Positions 24,237 through 27,038 of a stretch of 27,038 bases of DNA are shown one piece after another. Origin of the DNA: DATGZX01 sp035296965 (GTDB lineage Bacteria > Planctomycetota > Planctomycetia > Gemmatales > Gemmataceae). The stretch covers positions 1-27,038 of the forward strand of contig DATGZX010000131.1 of the NCBI GenBank assembly GCA_035296965.1. Direction: 5' to 3'. The notes beneath the pieces were generated by a model, which saw nothing but the letters and a program-made list of their open reading frames with translations, searched no databases and was not told the origin of the DNA. The first letter of the stretch is position 1; the number at the start of each line of letters is the position of its first letter. Both the position numbers and the translations under genes were made by a program.

Positions 24237-25073
24237 ATGATGAAGCCACTTGTGATCGGTGCAGTGGCGTATGACTCTCGCGTCGTTGCGATTTGGGAAG
24301 GCATGCGCGAGTACTTCCGCGAGGCCAGGGTTCCCATCGACTACGTGTTGTTTTCCAACTATGACCGACAGGTGCAAGCACTGTTGGCCCGGCACATCGA
24401 CATCGCCTGGAACACGAACTTAGCCTGGGTCAAGCTGCATCAGCGCACCGGCGGCACGTGCCGGGCCTTGGCCATGCGGGACGTAGATGCCGGTTTCACG
24501 ACGGTGATCGTAGCCCGCGCCGACAGCGGAATTGAATCGCTGGCCGAGTTGAGGGGGAAGCGTCTGGCATTGGGTTCGGCCGATTCTGCGCAAGCTGCTA
24601 TTCTTCCGCTCCATTACCTTCTGGAGGCCGACATCGAGGCCACAAAAGACTGCACTCTCCTTCGCTTCGATATCGATGTAGGGAAACATGGTGACACCGG
24701 CACGAGCGAACTGGAAGTTCTCCGGGCGCTGCGCGAGGGGCGAGCGGATGCCGGGGCAATGGCAGAGAGTACCTGGATTCGTCAGGTGGCCGAAGGGCGG
24801 ATCGATGCCCGGCAAATCCGGCCGATCTGGACCTCGCCAGGTTATTCTCACTGCAATTTCACAGTGCTGGGCGATTTCTCCGAAGACTTGGGTCGCCACT
24901 GGACCGAAGCGTTGCTGGGCATGCAGTACGACGACCCGCGCTGGCGCGAGTTAATGGATCTCGAAGGGCTGAAACGCTGGAGACGCACAGACCATGCCTT
25001 CCTGGAAGGCTACCGGGTACTGCTCACTGCGGTCGAGCGGCAAGGCCTGTCCCGCACCTGGCAGCAGTTATGA
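24237..25073 (+). CDS. PhnD-like substrate-binding protein without signal peptide (278 aa)
   Basis: The fold is that of PhnD/SsuA-type ligand-binding proteins (PF12974-like): LVIGAVAYDSRVVAIWEGMR, the DYVLFSNYDRQVQALLARHIDIAWNTN block, LAELRGKRLALGSADSAQAAI and a C-terminal LGMQYDDPRWRELMDLEGLKRW. Members normally are periplasmic parts of ABC importers, but this one starts directly with the first beta strand and has no signal peptide, and no permease or ATPase gene is adjacent. GAGGACA overlaps the stop of the upstream ACAD-like gene and serves as ribosome-binding site; the start is ATGATG at 24237-24242. The pair may make a cytosolic enzyme and a ligand-binding partner. The ligand is unknown. 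Confidence 0.85.
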   Translation: MMKPLVIGAVAYDSRVVAIWEGMREYFREARVPIDYVLFSNYDRQVQALLARHIDIAWNTNLAWVKLHQRTGGTCRALAMRDVDAGFTTVIVARADSGIESLAELRGKRLALGSADSAQAAILPLHYLLEADIEATKDCTLLRFDIDVGKHGDTGTSELEVLRALREGRADAGAMAESTWIRQVAEGRIDARQIRPIWTSPGYSHCNFTVLGDFSEDLGRHWTEALLGMQYDDPRWRELMDLEGLKRWRRTDHAFLEGYRVLLTAVERQGLSRTWQQL

Positions 25074-25080
25074 GACACGC

Positions 25081-25098
25081 ATGAGCGCAGGCTCATTT
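25081..25098 (+). terminator. Weak terminator-like hairpin after the ACAD/PhnD pair
   Basis: ATGAGC at 25081-25086 pairs with GCTCAT at 25091-25096 around a 4-nt loop and is followed by a short T run. It lies 7 nt after the PhnD-like stop, between convergent genes. The stem is short, so the call is weak. Confidence 0.35.
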
Positions 25099-25154
25099 TG
25101 AGATCCGCCGGATTAGATGCGTTCTTTCTTATATCCCTTAGCAACAGATCCGCA

Positions 25155-25721
25155 TTAGTCTTCTTCGGATGCCGAGTGACTTACCTTAGAATCCCCAGGT
25201 AAACGAAAGAGTACGCCGGAAGGAGGGGGGATGATAGGCTTATCTAGCGTAGATCCCGCAGGGAGGACGACACCCTGGCTTTCTGTCCATGCCACCGACT
25301 CGTCATCGAGTAATGCGGTAATGCGGTGGCTCGCCTGATACTTGTCATTCAAGTATAATTGAAACAGCAGCTCACCTGGAGGTGTGCCTACTGGACAGCC
25401 AACTATTACTTGCAGGGTTCGCTGGCGATCGCGCTCCGCTGTAAAAGCCAACGGTACAAAACGAATGGGATCTTGCAGGCCCGGAGCAACAAGCCTGAGT
25501 TCTACCTGGAAGCGGTTTCCTCTGTCCTGGTCAGTCATGTTCCATGAGCTTACAGCGGTCAATTGAGGAATGCCATCTGCATGGGCAGGCAGCGTCATTC
25601 CTTCCGGAACTGGGACACGCTGAAGGTGGACTTCCTCCAAGATATTGAAGACACTCAATCGGTTAGTGCTCTGATCGACGGAGACAGATTCGGCAACAAG
25701 GAAGTATTCCAGCTGAGGCAT
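25155..25721 (-). CDS. DUF6941-like protein (188 aa)
   Basis: The N-terminus MPQLEYFLVAESVSVDQSTN and RLSVFNILEEV resembles the DUF6941 family, whose function is unknown; the likeness is from memory of the pattern and unverified. The protein is beta-rich in the middle (NRFQVELRLVAPG, QRTLQVIVGCPVG, GELLFQLYLN) and ends in a polar, disordered-looking tail. It has no signal peptide or membrane helix. The ATG at 25721 overlaps the stop of the gene before it (TGATG); a GTG one codon upstream (25724) is an alternative. Translational coupling within a three-gene operon is likely. Confidence 0.75.
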   Translation of the reverse strand: MPQLEYFLVAESVSVDQSTNRLSVFNILEEVHLQRVPVPEGMTLPAHADGIPQLTAVSSWNMTDQDRGNRFQVELRLVAPGLQDPIRFVPLAFTAERDRQRTLQVIVGCPVGTPPGELLFQLYLNDKYQASHRITALLDDESVAWTESQGVVLPAGSTLDKPIIPPPSGVLFRLPGDSKVSHSASEED

Positions 25722-26251
25722 CACCCGACCTCCCTAGGTAGCGGATTGAGACTCACAGTGGGTTCCGTGGCATCTTGAAAGGTCCGGCTGGTGGAGAAGA
25801 ACCGCTCACCCAATTGTTCGTAGGGAAACGTCTTCGGCATCACAATACCGGCTCGAATGAAAGTTCGCTCCGTACCCGACAGCGATGTTCGGCTTTTGAG
25901 CGATTCCCGTGCGACACGGATGCTCATGCTCATCTCTGCTGCCTGCAAGGACGCGAGAGTGTGGAGGTACTCTCCTGCGAATGCTGTGCCCCTTTTCTCC
26001 AGTGCGACGGCTAGCGCCGCCAGCGCTAAGTCGTGCTGCATAGGCACACCGCTACGAAGAGTGCTCAACAAGGACCGCACGAAAGCCTGAATTCTCCGTT
26101 CGGTTAATGCTCCGCTGATTAGAGCCTGTCTCAAAGCCCGGACCTCTGGGGTTCTTAGCAGCAATCGGCGCAAAGCTGGCGCCGTCGCCACGAATCCGGT
26201 CTTGGCTTGAAATTCATCCGACTTCAATTGTTCGAGAACCGGGATCGTCAT
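25721..26251 (-). CDS. Hypothetical helical protein (176 aa)
   Basis: I recognise no family. The protein is predicted mostly helical, with leucine- and arginine-rich segments (PALRRLLLRTPEVRALRQAL, RRIQAFVRSLLSTLRSG) and a middle segment rich in alanine (DLALAALAVALEKRG). The C-terminus (IVMPKTFPYEQLGERFF) is more polar. There is no signal peptide or clear membrane helix. The ATG at 26251 lies inside the end of the upstream gene (38-nt overlap) and has no strong ribosome-binding site, so translation may be coupled. Its stop overlaps the start of the DUF6941-like gene. Confidence 0.65.
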   Translation of the reverse strand: MTIPVLEQLKSDEFQAKTGFVATAPALRRLLLRTPEVRALRQALISGALTERRIQAFVRSLLSTLRSGVPMQHDLALAALAVALEKRGTAFAGEYLHTLASLQAAEMSMSIRVARESLKSRTSLSGTERTFIRAGIVMPKTFPYEQLGERFFSTSRTFQDATEPTVSLNPLPREVG

Positions 26252-26885
26252 AATGGTTTGCTGCCCCGATAGGACGGTCAGTGTAGAACTTTACGCGTAC
26301 ATTGAACCCCTCCTTTCGGTAGGGGTCGTCATGGACCTGATGTACTGATTCGCCCGAAGTCGAGTTCCACTTGCTCATCACTAGGGGTATGCGGAGCGAA
26401 CTCGGCTGCAAGCCGTCGATCATCTTATAGACCCGACCAACATGCAAGATTTCATCGTCCTTATCACGATCTACGTAAATCGCGATGTCCCCTGGCCACG
26501 GGCTTTCTCCATCAGCTAGCTGGCGGTAACCATCGTCCTCAAGTATCTTGGTCCACTCTGCAGGGTCGAGGATTGTAGTGCGGCGGCATGCCCAGACGTG
26601 ACCTGCACAATTGTAGGTTCCCGTAGGTGGCTTCCGCTCTCGCCAGTTGCCCCCGTACTTGTTTGCAAACAGGCGATAGATTCTGCAAGAATGCGGAGGG
26701 GGTGGATCGACCTCCACGTAGTTCTGGATCGTGTTACCCAACCTTGTTTGAAGGATAATCTTACGTTCGGTGTTTCCAAGTAGCTGGGCCTCCTCGAACA
26801 TTGCAGGCAATGCCTCGCCGTATCGAATGAACTGATCGGAGCGATCATAACGGCTGCGCCCGGTCTTGTCCAACGCTGAGGTCAA
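26214..26885 (-). CDS. Papain/NlpC-like cysteine-hydrolase-type protein (about 223 aa)
   Basis: The centre resembles papain-fold hydrolases of the NlpC/P60 or CHAP kind: YNCAGHVWACRR with C93 as likely nucleophile, PGDIAIYVD (131-139) and ILHVGRVYKM with H148 as likely catalytic His, then a SKWNSTSGESVHQVHD block. I recall similar sequences only as uncharacterised families, so the substrate (peptidoglycan, protein or other) is open. No signal peptide is seen, so action in the cytosol or export by another route is possible. The start is uncertain: the longest frame begins with TTG at 26885 with no clear ribosome-binding site; an ATG at 26801 would still keep C93 and H148. First gene of the three-gene operon. 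Confidence 0.7.
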   Translation of the reverse strand: MTSALDKTGRSRYDRSDQFIRYGEALPAMFEEAQLLGNTERKIILQTRLGNTIQNYVEVDPPPPHSCRIYRLFANKYGGNWRERKPPTGTYNCAGHVWACRRTTILDPAEWTKILEDDGYRQLADGESPWPGDIAIYVDRDKDDEILHVGRVYKMIDGLQPSSLRIPLVMSKWNSTSGESVHQVHDDPYRKEGFNVRVKFYTDRPIGAANHYDDPGSRTIEVG

Positions 26886-26904
26886 TTACTTCGGCATGCT
26901 TAAC

Positions 26905-26919
26905 GTGGGCTTCGCCCAC
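26905..26919. repeat. Short GTGGGC/GCCCAC hairpin at the window end
   Basis: GTGGGC at 26905-26910 pairs with GCCCAC at 26914-26919 around TTC. It lies just upstream of the papain-like gene. From memory, GTGGGC-TTC-GCCCAC hairpins are common between planctomycete genes. The remaining bases to 27038 show nothing I can name. Confidence 0.5.
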
Positions 26920-27038
26920 CGCCCTGCAATGTGCGCAGTTTCCTTGCGCCCGGCAGGAGGGTGATGGGGGAGTTGATCCTCATATTGCAAGCCAGCGATG
27001 TTCTTTTCCCTGCCTGCTGGCCCGCTTGATAGAGTGAG

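Overview
The window looks like a chromosomal segment of a planctomycete. Several families it carries are largely confined to that phylum or strongly expanded there: two DUF1501 sulfatase-like proteins with twin-arginine leaders, two large planctomycete cytochrome c proteins (PSCyt1 / DUF1549 / DUF1553), a DUF1559 prepilin-like protein with its small lipoprotein, a TIGR03000-type domain, and a redoxin / cytochrome c / copper-monooxygenase fusion. A Gemmata-like lineage is plausible but I cannot fix the genus from sequence alone. I recognised no phage, plasmid or transposase gene.

Layout. 126-410 is a small unknown gene. 488-9768 (minus strand) holds two tandem cassettes, each a PSCyt cytochrome followed by a DUF1501 protein; the second looks like a diverged duplicate of the first. 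10028-12817 (plus) holds the redoxin/heme/copper fusion and a threonine-dehydratase-like PLP enzyme. 12818-17006 (minus) holds a zinc-ribbon membrane protein, the AAA+ protein RarA and a type II NADH dehydrogenase. 17182-17774 (plus) is a five-tRNA array: Leu(CAA), Leu(TAA), Leu(GAG), His(GTG), Cys(GCA). 17787-20290 (minus) holds an exported-looking methyltransferase with a TIGR03000-type domain and an APC amino-acid permease. About 1.1 kb of gene-poor DNA follows, including a 160-bp element with terminal inverted repeats. 21373-25073 (plus) holds a lipoprotein/DUF1559 pair and an acyl-CoA-dehydrogenase-like/PhnD-like pair. 25155-26885 (minus) is a three-gene overlapping operon: a papain/NlpC-like protein, an unknown helical protein and a DUF6941-like protein.

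How the genes may work together. The PSCyt/DUF1501 pairs and the redoxin-copper protein are predicted to be exported redox or hydrolytic proteins. NDH-2, RarA and the tRNAs are housekeeping. The ACAD/PhnD pair and the terminal three-gene operon are the least explained groups.

The most distinctive non-coding feature is the number of different inverted-repeat elements between genes: at least seven, in about six sequence families. Three of them end within 3-6 bp of a stop codon and have the A-tract / GC-stem / T-tract form of a bidirectional terminator.
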